Positions 34,782 to 44,380 of a stretch of DNA of 64,000 nt are shown here, one piece after another. Numbering within the stretch: position 1 is the stretch's first letter; each line of letters opens with the position of its first letter. Source of the DNA: Paraburkholderia phytofirmans OLGA172 (GTDB lineage Bacteria > Pseudomonadota > Gammaproteobacteria > Burkholderiales > Burkholderiaceae). The notes under the pieces are model-generated. The model was not told the DNA's origin. It saw only the letters and a list, made by a program, of their open reading frames with translations, and did not search any database. Where the stretch lies: contig NZ_CP014579.1 of NCBI RefSeq assembly GCF_001634365.1, positions 3,224,001 to 3,288,000 of the forward strand. Direction: 5' to 3'. Position numbers and translations under genes: made by a program.

Positions 34782-35957
34782 CTACGAAGGGCGCATACGC
34801 CTAACGATAGGTAGCGCGGATCCCGTTGTCTCAGCAAGCTTGAATGACGAAACCGCGATTTTTAGTTTGGCCGCCTGGTCCTCGAGCGACTGGGCCGCTG
34901 CTGCCGCCTGCTCGACCAGCGCCGCATTCTGCTGCGTCACCTGGTCCATCTGATTGACGGCCTGGTTGACCTGTTCTATGCCACGACTTTGCTCGTCCGA
35001 CGCACCAGCGATTTCACCGACGATTTCGGAAACACGCTTGATAGCACTTTTAATCTCGCCCATCGCAGTGCTAACTTCAATGGCCTGTTGCGAGCCATCC
35101 TGAATCGTGGCTACAGATGAGGCAATCAGTTCCTTGATTTCCTTTGCCGCAGACGCAGATCGCTGAGCCAGACTACGAACCTCACTGGCCACGACCGCGA
35201 AGCCTCTTCCTTGTTCGCCAGCTCGAGCCGCTTCCACAGCGGCATTGAGCGCAAGAATATTTGTCTGGAACGCAATCCCTTCAATCACGCTCGTGATTTC
35301 GGATATCTTGTTCGAGCTGCCGTTGATTCTCTCAATGGTGGCAACCATGGTTTGAACGACATCGCTGCCTGTACCGGCGATGTCCGTGGCATTCGTGGCC
35401 AGTGCATTCGCACGACGCGCATTGTCTGCGTTCTGCTTCACCGTCTCGGTCAGTTGCGTCATGCTGGATGCAGTCTGCTCCAGCGACGCAGCTTGTTCTT
35501 CTGTGCGTGCGGAAAGGTCAAGGTTTCCGGCGGCGATTTCGCGCGTAGAGGTGGTAACAGAATCAGTCGACAAATTCACAGCAGACATGGTCTCTTCCAC
35601 ACGACGCATCAGCTTGTCGAACGCGACTGCTGAACGGCCGAACTCGTCCATGCGCGGACTCGAAGACCGCTTTGACAAGTCAAGGGTTGTCGCAATGTCC
35701 TCAAATTTTCTGCCCATGCGGTTCAGTCCACCGCAGACGACACCGTTCAGATGGAGGCCACAATAGAGCGCGACGGCACATCCTATTGACGCCACCGCAA
35801 TCAGGCTCGTCAGCAACGAACGGTATGACGAAGCCGCGTTCGAGTCGAGGCCACATAGTGCGACGATCGCCATCAGTCCGACGACGAACATCAGTGTTGC
35901 CCAGGTGCCGAACGCAAGCATCAACTTGAGTCTGATCGTGAAAACAAATTTCTGCAC
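34782..35957 (-). CDS. Methyl-accepting chemotaxis protein without periplasmic sensor domain
   Basis: Chemoreceptor of 391 residues. Two membrane helices (about 10-34 and 48-72) are separated by only a dozen residues, so no ligand-binding domain exists outside the membrane. A HAMP-like segment ([17 protein letters not shown]) and the cytoplasmic helical hairpin follow. The hairpin tip [20 protein letters not shown] is the CheA/CheW contact. The C-terminus lacks the CheR-docking pentapeptide. It may sense a membrane or cytoplasmic cue, or work inside mixed receptor arrays. No chemotaxis genes are nearby. Confidence 0.92.
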   Translation of the reverse strand: MQKFVFTIRLKLMLAFGTWATLMFVVGLMAIVALCGLDSNAASSYRSLLTSLIAVASIGCAVALYCGLHLNGVVCGGLNRMGRKFEDIATTLDLSKRSSSPRMDEFGRSAVAFDKLMRRVEETMSAVNLSTDSVTTSTREIAAGNLDLSARTEEQAASLEQTASSMTQLTETVKQNADNARRANALATNATDIAGTGSDVVQTMVATIERINGSSNKISEITSVIEGIAFQTNILALNAAVEAARAGEQGRGFAVVASEVRSLAQRSASAAKEIKELIASSVATIQDGSQQAIEVSTAMGEIKSAIKRVSEIVGEIAGASDEQSRGIEQVNQAVNQMDQVTQQNAALVEQAAAAAQSLEDQAAKLKIAVSSFKLAETTGSALPIVRRMRPS

Positions 35958-36338
35958 TTCGTTTCCTTCGTGAGTGACGACGCGACTGCGCCATGAAGAT
36001 TAACGCCAGGTATGGGACTACGACACAGCCAGACTCGTTTCGAAGTGCTGTCGCGGGAGCCCGTTTTACCGAAATGCGGGCATTGAACTAACCAGCCTTC
36101 AAATCGGCATGCGCAGAGCCTGGCATTTCGAGACCCACTGTAGGCGTTTGCCCGGCGCCTCTTGTTTACGACCGATGTTTAGGATCTTGCATGCGCGTTT
36201 ACCCCGAACCGCGAGGGCGTTTCCGGTTTGCGAGGCTTGACCATCGAACTAGTTTGCACAGGCAAGTTGCGCCTACTCGCGACGCCCGGCCCCGGCCCCG
36301 GCCCCATTGAGGTGTCCCGAAAGGAAAAGGGCAACTAA
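35958..36338. other. Intergenic region with a (GGCCCC)3 repeat
   Basis: About 380 bases without a recognisable gene between the chemoreceptor and Nudix genes. It contains three exact GGCCCC units at 36288-36305. It should include the chemoreceptor promoter, which I cannot place. Confidence 0.4.
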
Positions 36339-36827
36339 CTAACAGCAGAGATCTCTGCCGAGATATGCAGCGACCGCCTTTGTCAGCGCGATGCCGTGCA
36401 ATTCTTCCGGCGATGCCAGGCGCGCGGCGACAATCTCGCGATTATCAAGCCGCAACTCGGGTATGCGGTCGAGGTGCAGCTCAAAGAAATGCACCCGGTC
36501 TCTTCGCCCGTCCCAAATGCCGCAGGCGCTGCCCGCGGGGAGTAATGGGTACGACGAGAGACCAATCTCCTCCTCCATTTCGCGCTGCGCCGCTGCATCA
36601 GGCGTCTCACCGGGCCGGACACTGCCGCCCGGAAAATTCCACTCGGCCCGGTACGACGACTTCACAAGCAACAGCGCCCGCCCGACGTAGATTGCTACTA
36701 GCGCCCCCTCATGGCGAGGCCGTCGAAGGTACCACCAGGCGCGAGCAAGCCGGAATCCGAGGCGAAGCGCCATGCGCCAGACAGAGTCGATAAGCGTAGC
36801 CGGTCGCACTCGTTCAAGGCTCGGCAT
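36339..36827 (-). CDS. Nudix hydrolase
   Basis: Protein of 162 residues with a perfect Nudix box GX5EX7REUXEEXGU: G68, E74, R82, E83, E86, E87, G89. It hydrolyses a nucleoside diphosphate linked to another group; the substrate cannot be inferred. The basic N-terminal 40 residues (LRLGFRLARAWWYLRRPRHE) could be an amphipathic membrane-contacting helix. It is monocistronic, with no informative neighbours. Confidence 0.9.
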   Translation of the reverse strand: MPSLERVRPATLIDSVWRMALRLGFRLARAWWYLRRPRHEGALVAIYVGRALLLVKSSYRAEWNFPGGSVRPGETPDAAAQREMEEEIGLSSYPLLPAGSACGIWDGRRDRVHFFELHLDRIPELRLDNREIVAARLASPEELHGIALTKAVAAYLGRDLCC

Positions 36828-37215
36828 GAGGTCTATCCTTTCCTTTCATGGTCATAGGATCTTCCGGGTCGCCGCGTTCGTGCGGCTTGGGTCATTCAGC
36901 GTCTGTCACGCCACTGCGTGGAAACCGTAGTTTAGCCAGCAGTTGCTCTCGCTCGGAATAGCGATTGTCAACAATTCAACGGTGTGTGTCGCTCGTTCCA
37001 AGGGGCTGGCTTTTCGGCAGGATACGTCGATTGCAGTTCGACAGTTGCCGACAGCACGGGACTTCCACACTACTCATCGCTGGATAGCCTGCGAGATTCA
37101 CGCACGAGCCAGTCGTGGAACTGTTGTATCTTTCGGGACGAACGGTCAGCAGCGCGATAACAGAAGAAATGAGTCTCTCGTTCGATGGGCCTGTATAGCC
37201 CCTCCCCTACGATAA
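36828..37215. other. Region without recognised gene
   Basis: About 390 bases between the Nudix gene and the aldolase relic. I see no ribosome site with a credible frame and no recognisable protein motif. Confidence 0.35.
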
Positions 37216-37618
37216 CGAGTTCGCCGTTCGAAGCTCGATCCAATCTCGCAGGATGCAGCCGTCTTTTTCGAAGACCACGTCGTGATCGACGACGAGGCGG
37301 GACAAGTCGCCGTCGAAGAGGAGGCGGGCTGTTCGGTAGCGGGGTGGTTCAAGGATGTGCGCGCGGCGATACACAAGAATCACGGGTTGCTGACGGCCAG
37401 CAGGCATAGCATCGACGAAGCGGCGTTCTGGTTTATTGCCCTCGAACGCGCGTGCCAGCAACAGTTGCTGGTTGAAGCGACAGGCATCACCCCGACGATG
37501 GTGACGCCGGAGCGCGCGCTACAGTCGCGAGCACGTGGGTAGCCCGTTCATCGGCTGGCTGCGTTTCCAAACGATTTACGATCAGCTAGTGGTGCAGCAG
37601 CCGGACATGTTCGAGTAA
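37216..37618 (+). pseudogene. Class II aldolase/adducin family relic, frameshifted
   Basis: Frame 1 from 37216 reads SKLDPISQDAAVFFEDHVV, later IHKNHGLLTASRHSIDEAAF and WFIALERACQQQLLVEATG, a clear class II aldolase C-terminal half with the metal-binding NHG segment. It stops at 37542. The expected end, EHVGSPFIGWLRFQTIYDQL then VVQQPDMFE, continues in the neighbouring frame from about 37529 to a stop at 37616. A one-base indel near 37527 and loss of the 5' half, including the other metal histidines, make it non-functional. Confidence 0.8.
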
Positions 37619-37826
37619 ATCCGAGGTGCGGCATACAGTGTTCGTCAATTCAAAAAACTTAGCGACACGTTCAGGGCAGCTTGTCGAAGAAGAGATAAAC
37701 GGCGGCTATGCGGCCTTCCCGGGCAACGATGAAATCAGTTCCAGCGTAAGCTGGAGCCTCACCTGGACGGCCGGATACCCATTGGATCCGTCCGCCATCG
37801 CCCGCCCCATCGTTGCAGGATTGTCG

Positions 37827-38390
37827 ATGTCGAAGCTCCCGGATTTCGAAGGGCTCGCGATGTTCGCGAAGGTCGCCGAAGAGGGTTCGTTCGCTGCGGC
37901 GTCCACGGCCATGGGTGTTTCGGTCGCCACGATCTCTCGGGCCGTTACCCGCCTTGAAGAGCGGCTGGGAGGCTGACTGTTCAACCGGACTTCCCGACGA
38001 CTTGCACTCACGGACTATGGCCGCACACTCGCCGAACGAGCGGCGAAAATCTATGCCGACGCCGAGGAGGCCGAGGATTTCGCCCGTGAGACCTCAAGCC
38101 GACCACGTGGTCTCGTCAAGCTCGCTGCGCCGCTCACGTTTGGCGCTCGGTGGGTTGCACCACTGCTACCCGAATTTTTCCGGACCTACCCGGATATTTC
38201 CGTGGATCTTCATCTCACGGATGTCCATGCCGATCTGATTGGGGAAGGCTTCGATGCCGCCCTGCGCATCGCCATCATGGAAGACTCATCTCTCGTCGCG
38301 CGTCACATTGCACACGTGCGTCGGTTTGTCGTGGCATCCCCCGCACGAGGGTTGTCGAATCATTGCCCGGCGACTGGCTTGAGCCGAAGG
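37827..38390 (+). pseudogene. LysR regulator relic with nonsense codon, 3' truncated
   Basis: Starts [20 protein letters not shown] with an intact helix-turn-helix. At 37974 a TGA interrupts [19 protein letters not shown], where family members have arginine (CGA to TGA explains it). The frame then continues through the effector domain (RWVAPLLPEFFRTYPDISVD; GFDAALRIAIMEDSSL) until VVASPA near 38345. There LysR similarity ends and sequence runs into the pstS relic on the other strand. Two independent defects mean it is dead. Confidence 0.85.
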
Positions 38391-38394
38391 ATCA

Positions 38395-38893
38395 GCCCTC
38401 CCCCCCGTGTGCCATCGCAAGCGGATTTCCGTTGCAACCGAGTCCTGCAGTGAGATGTAGTCTAGGTCTTCCGCAGCCTGCCCCCCATTCCTGAACGCCC
38501 AGTCGAAGAACTTCTGCGTTGCCTCGCCGTGGTCTGGCTAGTCCTGCGTTGCATGCAACAACACGTAGGTGGCACCAATAATTGGCCACGCATCCTTGCC
38601 CGCTTGATTGGTCAGGAATTGATTGAGCGATCCGAACCCATCATGGTGCCCTCACCAACCTTGCGCTTCCACTCGGGACTAACTTGCGCAAGATAGTGCG
38701 TCCAGATGAGGGTTGTACCAGAGCCATCCTGGCGAAGCACTGCGGCAATGGGGGTGTCAGGCAGTTTGATCTGCGAATTCAACTGGGGGAGGCGCAAACG
38801 TGCTGCCGGCGCCACAGTAATGTCGGTGGCTTGGGCCGTGGCGACGAAAGACCCGCCAGCCAGAGCGCCAATCAATAGAAGAAAAGGTCTCAC
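38395..38893 (-). pseudogene. pstS: pstS (phosphate-binding protein) relic with internal deletions
   Basis: Minus strand. It starts at GTG 38893 with a signal peptide (RPFLLLIGALAGGSFVATAQ) and the mature start TDIT. It then jumps to KLPDTPIAAVLRQDGSGTTL and VSPEWKRKVGEGT, the phosphate-binding SGTT region from the middle of PstS. After a second gap and frame change the C-terminal part reads NQAGKDAWPIIGATYVLLHA, a TAG stop, then TQKFFDWAFRNGGQAAEDLD. About two-thirds of a normal 340-residue protein is missing while both ends remain. No pstCAB genes are nearby. Confidence 0.85.
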
Positions 38894-39533
38894 GAATATC
38901 TCACTTTGAACTGGTGTGCGATATCGCTGAGCGGGGCTAGCCAGGCGACGAGATACGTCGTGGGAGGAGATTGCGTCTGAGGACATTTTTTGCGCTGTCC
39001 CGCACGCGTATAGGACTCAGCAGTAATTGAGAATAGCTCCAGTTACAGGACTGGTGAAAGTATCAATTTGTATTGGTACGTGGTCCAGCGAACAGAATGA
39101 TCTGGCATGGTCTGTTACCCGAGTGCAGACGACGTTCGAATGTGCCGCTGAGAGCGCGGTTGGTCGGCTGGTCTCGGTCGCGTACTGCCTCGTGCAAACG
39201 GCATACGCAACCTGAACCGCGCACATATCTGATCGGCGGCGCACGACCCACTCTTGCCCTTCGCCCAGCGTCGACGAGTGTCCGCTGTTGTACGGCAAAC
39301 CGGACGCTCGCTGACGCCGGCGGCTTGCCGCTTGGCCCGATCGGGCCTGCGCGCTGTAGCAAGGGCGATCAATCGCGAATGGCTGATGCGATCGTCGCGA
39401 CTATCGTCTCAGGAGTGTGGTGAGAGCGACGGTGAGCGAACAGCACCTCCGTTTTCTCGACAAGATTTGCAATAGACCCACCCCGAACATGAGTAATTCT
39501 GCATCTTTGACCGAATAGTTGCGTGTCACCGTA
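38894..39533. other. Region without recognised gene
   Basis: About 640 bases between the pstS relic and the nitronate monooxygenase gene. Several open frames exist on both strands but none shows family motifs or a convincing ribosome site. It adjoins a run of decayed genes and may itself be decayed beyond recognition. Confidence 0.35.
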
Positions 39534-40559
39534 CTATCGCAAAACATCCTCAACACAGCTCTGGTTCGGCTTGTCGACGCTCGTCGCATCGAGCATTGAT
39601 CGGAGCCTTGCCCCGATCAGTGTCTTGGCCTCGTCGATAATATCGTCAATAAGTGCCTTCACAGACGGAACGTCATGAATCAAGCCGGCAACCATGCCGC
39701 AACTCCAGGCGCCGGAATCCAGCAAGCCGTCGCGCATGACTTTAGGATAAACACCGGCCACCTGGTCAATGATGTCTTCGATACGAAGATTATTTCCCTT
39801 CTCGCGCTCGATCTCCAGAAGACGCTCCACACCTGCATTGTTGAGCACGCGCTCAGTATTTCTCAAGCCGCGCATGATCAGTCGCGTGTCCAACTCGGTT
39901 GAGTTAACAATCGCCCTTTTTACATTCTCATGAACCGGTGCTTCTTGCGTAGCAACGAACCGAGTGCCCATGCTGATGCCTTCAGAGCCCAGCGCGAGTG
40001 CCGCCACCAGACTGCGCCCGTTAGCCATGCCACCCGAAGCGATAGTCGGAATAGCTAGCTCGTCGGCCGCACGTGGCAGCAAGATCATATTCGGAATGTC
40101 GTCCTCTCCCGGATGGCCACCGCATTCAAAGCCATCCACAGTGACAGCATCGCATCCTATCTGCTGTGCTTTAAGGGCATGCCGTATTGACGTGCACTTG
40201 TGAAAAACCTTGATGCCCGCGTCTTTGAGAGGACCCATGTAGGGCTCTGGATTGCGACCCGCCGTCTCGACGATGCGCACGCCACCCTGTTTGATAGCAT
40301 CAATGTACTCAGGATAGGGAGGGGCCGAGAACGTTGGAAGGAACGTGAGATTCACGCCAAACGGTTGATCGGTCATTTCCCTGCACCGTGCAATTTCCTT
40401 TGCAAGTTGTTCAGGCGTCTTTTGAGTCAGGGCAGTGATAATGCCCAAGCCGCCCGCGTTGGAAACCGCAGAGGCAAGCTCTGCGAGGCCGACGTAATGC
40501 ATCCCTCCCTGTATGATGGGATATTTAATTTGGAAAAGTTCGGTTATACGTGTCTTCAT
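39534..40559 (-). CDS. Nitronate monooxygenase (2-nitropropane dioxygenase-like)
   Basis: FMN TIM-barrel protein of 341 residues. YPIIQGGMHYVG and AGGLGIITAL open the barrel, VDGFECGGHPGEDD is the segment between strands, and ASGGMANGRSLVAALALGSE is the phosphate-binding region. Such enzymes oxidise alkyl nitronates, or serve as enoyl reductases in related families. GAGGAGCC precedes the ATG. It is the last gene of a cluster with a DsbA-fold isomerase and an acyl-CoA synthetase, so a role in catabolism of a CoA-activated acid is likely. Confidence 0.88.
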   Translation of the reverse strand: MKTRITELFQIKYPIIQGGMHYVGLAELASAVSNAGGLGIITALTQKTPEQLAKEIARCREMTDQPFGVNLTFLPTFSAPPYPEYIDAIKQGGVRIVETAGRNPEPYMGPLKDAGIKVFHKCTSIRHALKAQQIGCDAVTVDGFECGGHPGEDDIPNMILLPRAADELAIPTIASGGMANGRSLVAALALGSEGISMGTRFVATQEAPVHENVKRAIVNSTELDTRLIMRGLRNTERVLNNAGVERLLEIEREKGNNLRIEDIIDQVAGVYPKVMRDGLLDSGAWSCGMVAGLIHDVPSVKALIDDIIDEAKTLIGARLRSMLDATSVDKPNQSCVEDVLR

Positions 40560-40568
40560 GCTGGCTCC

Positions 40569-41225
40569 TCATATCCTTTTGAGTTTCTCTACCGTTAATC
40601 TGGGGGTGAGAGGGGTGACCGTGGCCGGCACATATCGCGCCCCAGCGGCAAGATACTGATCGAGTAGCCAAATGCGGTCTCCGCCCCAAAAAAGTTCGTT
40701 TCCTGCTGCGAATGTTGGGGAGCCAAACACCCCTCGGGAGACTGCAGCTTGAGTCGCCTCGTTGACAGCGCTACGTGATTCTTTCGATTCAATGGTTTCT
40801 CGAAAGCATTGCTTGTCGATACCCACAGCCTTCTGAGCAACATCGAACAAGATATCCCTGTCCCCGAGGTTCCGCCCCTCACCCCAACGTGCACTCAACA
40901 ACGCCTTCGCCAGCGCCGGTCGCTTTTCAAGCGGTTGCGTGTACATCAACTGATGAGCGGGTACAGGGTCAAACATGGAGAAATCATCGGTAAGCGCCAG
41001 TCCTAATACTTTTGCCATTCGTGACGCGTCGTGACGAGCATAGGGGCCTTTGAGCGGCGTATCAAGCAGCGGCTTCAGCCCCATTACCTTCACCACCGCA
41101 ACGCCAAGCCGGAAAGGTAGCCAATGAAGTTTTATACCGTGACGCTCTGCCAAGGCCTCAATCTCATTCGATGCGAGGTACGCGTAGGGCGAGACGAAAT
41201 CAAAATAGAAGGCGATCGAATCCAT
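40569..41225 (-). CDS. 2-hydroxychromene-2-carboxylate isomerase-like DsbA-family protein
   Basis: About 218 residues. FYFDFVSPYAYLASNEIE opens the kappa-GST/HCCA-isomerase fold, with serine (in DFVSPYAY) as the glutathione-interacting residue. GVFGSPTFAAGNELFWGGDR is the cis-proline loop and C-terminal signature. The known reaction is a glutathione-dependent isomerisation in naphthalene breakdown, but many homologues act elsewhere. I chose ATG 41225 from family length; no clear ribosome site is visible. It sits nine bases before the nitronate monooxygenase gene. Confidence 0.85.
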   Translation of the reverse strand: MDSIAFYFDFVSPYAYLASNEIEALAERHGIKLHWLPFRLGVAVVKVMGLKPLLDTPLKGPYARHDASRMAKVLGLALTDDFSMFDPVPAHQLMYTQPLEKRPALAKALLSARWGEGRNLGDRDILFDVAQKAVGIDKQCFRETIESKESRSAVNEATQAAVSRGVFGSPTFAAGNELFWGGDRIWLLDQYLAAGARYVPATVTPLTPRLTVEKLKRI

Positions 41226-41330
41226 AGTTTCATTGGGAAAATTCAGCGTCCTGCCCGTATCCTGTGACCCCGGCGGAGTTTGAAATAGTCCGCCCCAAGA
41301 GGTTGCCCTCACCGGGGCGTGACTTACGAA

Positions 41331-42962
41331 TTACGGGGCGCCGTTCAGTGACTTGTCCGCACGAACTTCTTTAAGAAGCTGCTCACGTAGAACATATTTC
41401 TGGACCTTTCCCGACGCAGTCTGAGGGAACTCATCCACGAAACGCCAGACCCGTGGCGTCTTGTATGTTGCGAGACGCGTTCGACAAAAGCTCGTGAGTT
41501 CGCTCTCTCCTTCGGCATGTCCGGCTCTGAGCTGGACGAAGGCAGCGATGATTTCACCCCATTCGGTGTCGGGCAACCCGACCACGCAAGCGCCTGAAAC
41601 GGCAGGATGGCTGAGCAAAACCTCCTCGATTTCGCGCGGATATACGTTTTCGCCACCGCGAATGATCATCTCCTTCATTCTTCCCTGAATGGTGAGATAG
41701 CCGTCGTTTGCCATCGAACCCAAATCGCCCGTCCGAAGCCATCCGTCGTCGGTCAGCGCCTGTCGCGTTGCTTCCGCATTATCGAAGTAGCCCTTAGTTA
41801 CGCAACTTCCCCGAGTCCAAATTTCACCCAATGTGCCGATCGGCACAGTTTCGCCGCTTTGCGGATTGGCCACTTTGACTTCGATTTGTGGCATGGGCCG
41901 CCCGACAGTCAACGCCCAACCCGATCGAGACTCGTTCTCGCGCGTATGAGTGATATATGGGGAGGCTTCCGTTTGCCCGAATCCAATGCCCACCCTAATG
42001 CGAAGGGTATTCTCGATCCTCCGTACAAGCTCCGGCGGGACCGGCGCGCCGCCGAGCGTTGCGAGTCTCCAGGAACTCAAGTCGAAGACGGTCAACTCTG
42101 GGTACTCGAGAATACGAACTAGCATAGTTGGAACTGCGGACATCAATGTACCGCGCTCCGTTTCAATCAGATTCAATATCAACGCCGGATCGAACGTCGA
42201 CGGAAGCACATGAGCTCCTCCCGTCTGCAATGCTCCCAAAGTCACGAGACCGCACCCGGCAGTATGAAACAGGGGCATGGGATTGACCCATACGTCGCCT
42301 TTACGCGCACCGATAACTTGCGCATAGATTCGCCCATTGTTTGCCAACCCCCGATGGGTTAGAAGCGCGCCTTTGGGAAATCCTGTGGTGCCAGATGTGT
42401 ATTGAATTTGGGCTATATCGCCAGGTTCAACACGTGGCAACGTGGCGACCTCTGACGAACCCTCAACAAAATCTCCCCAACTCTTCAGCGAAATGATTTC
42501 CCGCAAGAGTGGCAGTTCAGGTTTGACTTCCTCCACGACCGCTGCGAGTTTCCTTCCGCGATACTCGGGTTCCACGATGATTCCGCAGGCCTGTGACTGC
42601 TTGAGGACATACTTGAGCTCCGCAGCGAGATACGCCGGGTTCACAGTGACAAGCGTAATACCCGCGAGCGCTGCACCCAGTTCGATTTGCACCCACTCCG
42701 GGCGGTTCGATGCCCACACCGCGACGTGCTCGCCCGGGCGAAAGCAACTCAGAAGTGCGCCCGCCACTTTACGTGATTGCGCCAGCAGCTCGCCATAGGT
42801 CCAGCGACGCCTGCCGGTTCCGCTTACACCCTCAATCAGCGCGACTTCGTTTTTCCAACGCTCAGCTGCATTCGTGAGCGCGTCCCCAATGCTGATCTCC
42901 AGGAACGGCTCGGTTTGGTCTGCGGGCCAGTACGCCAGATTCTGTGAAGCGCCATGTTCCAT
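41331..42962 (-). CDS. Acyl-CoA synthetase (AMP-binding family)
   Basis: Fatty/aryl acyl-CoA ligase of 543 residues. The P-loop is YTSGTTGFPKG, GFGQTEASPYITHT is the A5 motif, DGWLRTGDLGSMANDGYL the A7 motif, GRMKEMIIRGGENVYPREIE the hinge A8 region, and FPQTASGKVQKY holds the catalytic lysine. This subgroup is usually medium/long-chain acyl-CoA ligase (FadD3/FadK-like). First gene of the minus-strand cluster and divergent from a TetR regulator 321 bases away. Confidence 0.92.
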   Translation of the reverse strand: MEHGASQNLAYWPADQTEPFLEISIGDALTNAAERWKNEVALIEGVSGTGRRRWTYGELLAQSRKVAGALLSCFRPGEHVAVWASNRPEWVQIELGAALAGITLVTVNPAYLAAELKYVLKQSQACGIIVEPEYRGRKLAAVVEEVKPELPLLREIISLKSWGDFVEGSSEVATLPRVEPGDIAQIQYTSGTTGFPKGALLTHRGLANNGRIYAQVIGARKGDVWVNPMPLFHTAGCGLVTLGALQTGGAHVLPSTFDPALILNLIETERGTLMSAVPTMLVRILEYPELTVFDLSSWRLATLGGAPVPPELVRRIENTLRIRVGIGFGQTEASPYITHTRENESRSGWALTVGRPMPQIEVKVANPQSGETVPIGTLGEIWTRGSCVTKGYFDNAEATRQALTDDGWLRTGDLGSMANDGYLTIQGRMKEMIIRGGENVYPREIEEVLLSHPAVSGACVVGLPDTEWGEIIAAFVQLRAGHAEGESELTSFCRTRLATYKTPRVWRFVDEFPQTASGKVQKYVLREQLLKEVRADKSLNGAP

Positions 42963-43283
42963 GTGACTTATGTCTCCGTCTATCTTCGCACCGGGCGTAA
43001 GATAAGTGTAATATTCCTCGGTGCAGCATATCGCCCGCGAGGCCGCAACTTGGTTACGGCCCTATCATAAGCGGCGCACTTTCGTGCTTCTATTCGGATT
43101 TCGGCGCCCCGATTTCGGTCCGCCACGACGCCTTTCTTCTAGGGTGCCCGCGTGACTTGCTGGGCGCCTACTCGGATATCGCATGTTCCGAAGTTTCAGG
43201 GCACGCGCATAAGGCTAAAATCGATAGGGCGTAGGTCGCGCCTTGTGGTGGCCGTCGAGAACGTTGTTGCCGAGGAGGAAGAG
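42963..43283. other. Divergent regulatory region of the acyl-CoA synthetase cluster
   Basis: About 320 bases between the acyl-CoA synthetase and TetR start codons. TAAGATAAGTGTAATATTCC around 42998-43017 is the AT-rich part closest to the synthetase gene and a likely promoter/operator zone. No gene seen. Confidence 0.4.
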
Positions 43284-43943
43284 GTGCCTGTCAAAGGTCG
43301 GAAATTTGGCACGAACGCACAGATTGCCGTGCGCCGCAGGCCGAGGCAAGGACGGTCCCTGATGACTGTTGACGCCATTCTCGAGGCGGCTCAACAGCTT
43401 TTGATAAGAGATGGATTTGAAGCCACGAGCACGACTCGCATTGCCGAAGCAGCGGGTGTCAGTGTTGGTTCTCTTTATGAATACTTCACCAGCAAGGAAG
43501 CCCTTGTCGCAAAGCTGATCAAACGCCATTGTGACAACCTGCTTGACACGTACGCCGGAGCTTTCAAGGAGGTGGAGGGCAAGGGGATAGCGTCATTGGT
43601 CGACGCGTGGATCGATACAAGTGTGGACGCGTACGCAAAAGATCTTGCACTGCATCGCGTTCTTCTCGATCAGATGGGCAAGGTGAGCAAGACGCAGCAC
43701 CTGAGACGCATTTCTCTCGCTATTGCTGACCTTCTCGAAAGCGCACTTCGCAAATGCGGGGAGCCAGTACCCAGGCCGGACCTGCGCCTCGCGGCTTTTG
43801 TCATTGAATCATCCGGAGAAGCCCTTTTACATAGGGCCATTCTTTACGGAGACGATCTCCTAAACGATGAGTTGCTGCGCGAGTGGAAACTCATGACCCG
43901 CCTCTATCTCGCGAGCACGGACGGTTCGCCCTCGCAGGCGTGA
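43284..43943 (+). CDS. TetR family transcriptional regulator
   Basis: About 219 residues. The N-terminal helix-turn-helix is clear: LEAAQQLLIRDGFEATSTTR then AEAAGVSVGSLYEYFTSKEA. A divergent ligand domain follows (LHRVLLDQMGKVSKTQHLRR). The start is GTG at 43284, after an excellent GGAGGAAGAG. Divergent from the acyl-CoA synthetase, isomerase and monooxygenase genes, so it probably represses them and responds to a CoA ester or free acid. Confidence 0.9.
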   Translation: MPVKGRKFGTNAQIAVRRRPRQGRSLMTVDAILEAAQQLLIRDGFEATSTTRIAEAAGVSVGSLYEYFTSKEALVAKLIKRHCDNLLDTYAGAFKEVEGKGIASLVDAWIDTSVDAYAKDLALHRVLLDQMGKVSKTQHLRRISLAIADLLESALRKCGEPVPRPDLRLAAFVIESSGEALLHRAILYGDDLLNDELLREWKLMTRLYLASTDGSPSQA

Positions 43944-44380
43944 CACTTCCGGGTCCACCTCGGACGGAATACGCGAATCGAGGACGATGCCGTCGGTCCT
44001 GAACATGCACCCTCGTCGGGCAGCCAGGACTGGTTGCATTAGGACCTCGCATATCTGGCCGGGTGGCTTTGCGGAATTAATCGGGGGATGCAACACTTCT
44101 TCTGCTCGCGCAGTCATGCACCGAGCCAAAGCGGTAGTTCGCGATGAGCCGATCAAATGACGGCTTTCGTGTGAGAAGCGGACACATTCACCAGAGACGA
44201 CCTTGATCGGACGCTCGCTACGCACGATTTCAACGTCCGTTCGGCCCCGAAGTTGTTATGGATTCTGGATTCAGTGCGCCGTTACCTGCCGACCAGATGC
44301 ACGTCGAAGCCGCGCCGCTGCCTACCAGCGGGCCGCAAACCGCCAGCCTGTTCCAAGGCTGGCGTTACTCTTCCCGCGGA
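43944..44380. other. Region without recognised gene
   Basis: About 440 bases between the convergent TetR and helicase genes. An inverted repeat at 44341-44364 is listed separately. Nothing else is recognisable. Confidence 0.4.
44341..44364 (-). terminator. Probable terminator of the DEAD-box helicase gene
   Basis: Perfect eight-base stem CGCCAGCC/GGCTGGCG with an eight-base loop, 17 bases after the helicase stop on the minus strand, followed by only GTTT. Factor-independent function is uncertain. Confidence 0.5.

Noticed and set aside
37974..37976. In-frame TGA in the LysR gene as selenocysteine or readthrough
   Set aside because: LysR proteins use arginine there, no SECIS-like hairpin is evident, and the gene is also truncated at its 3' end.
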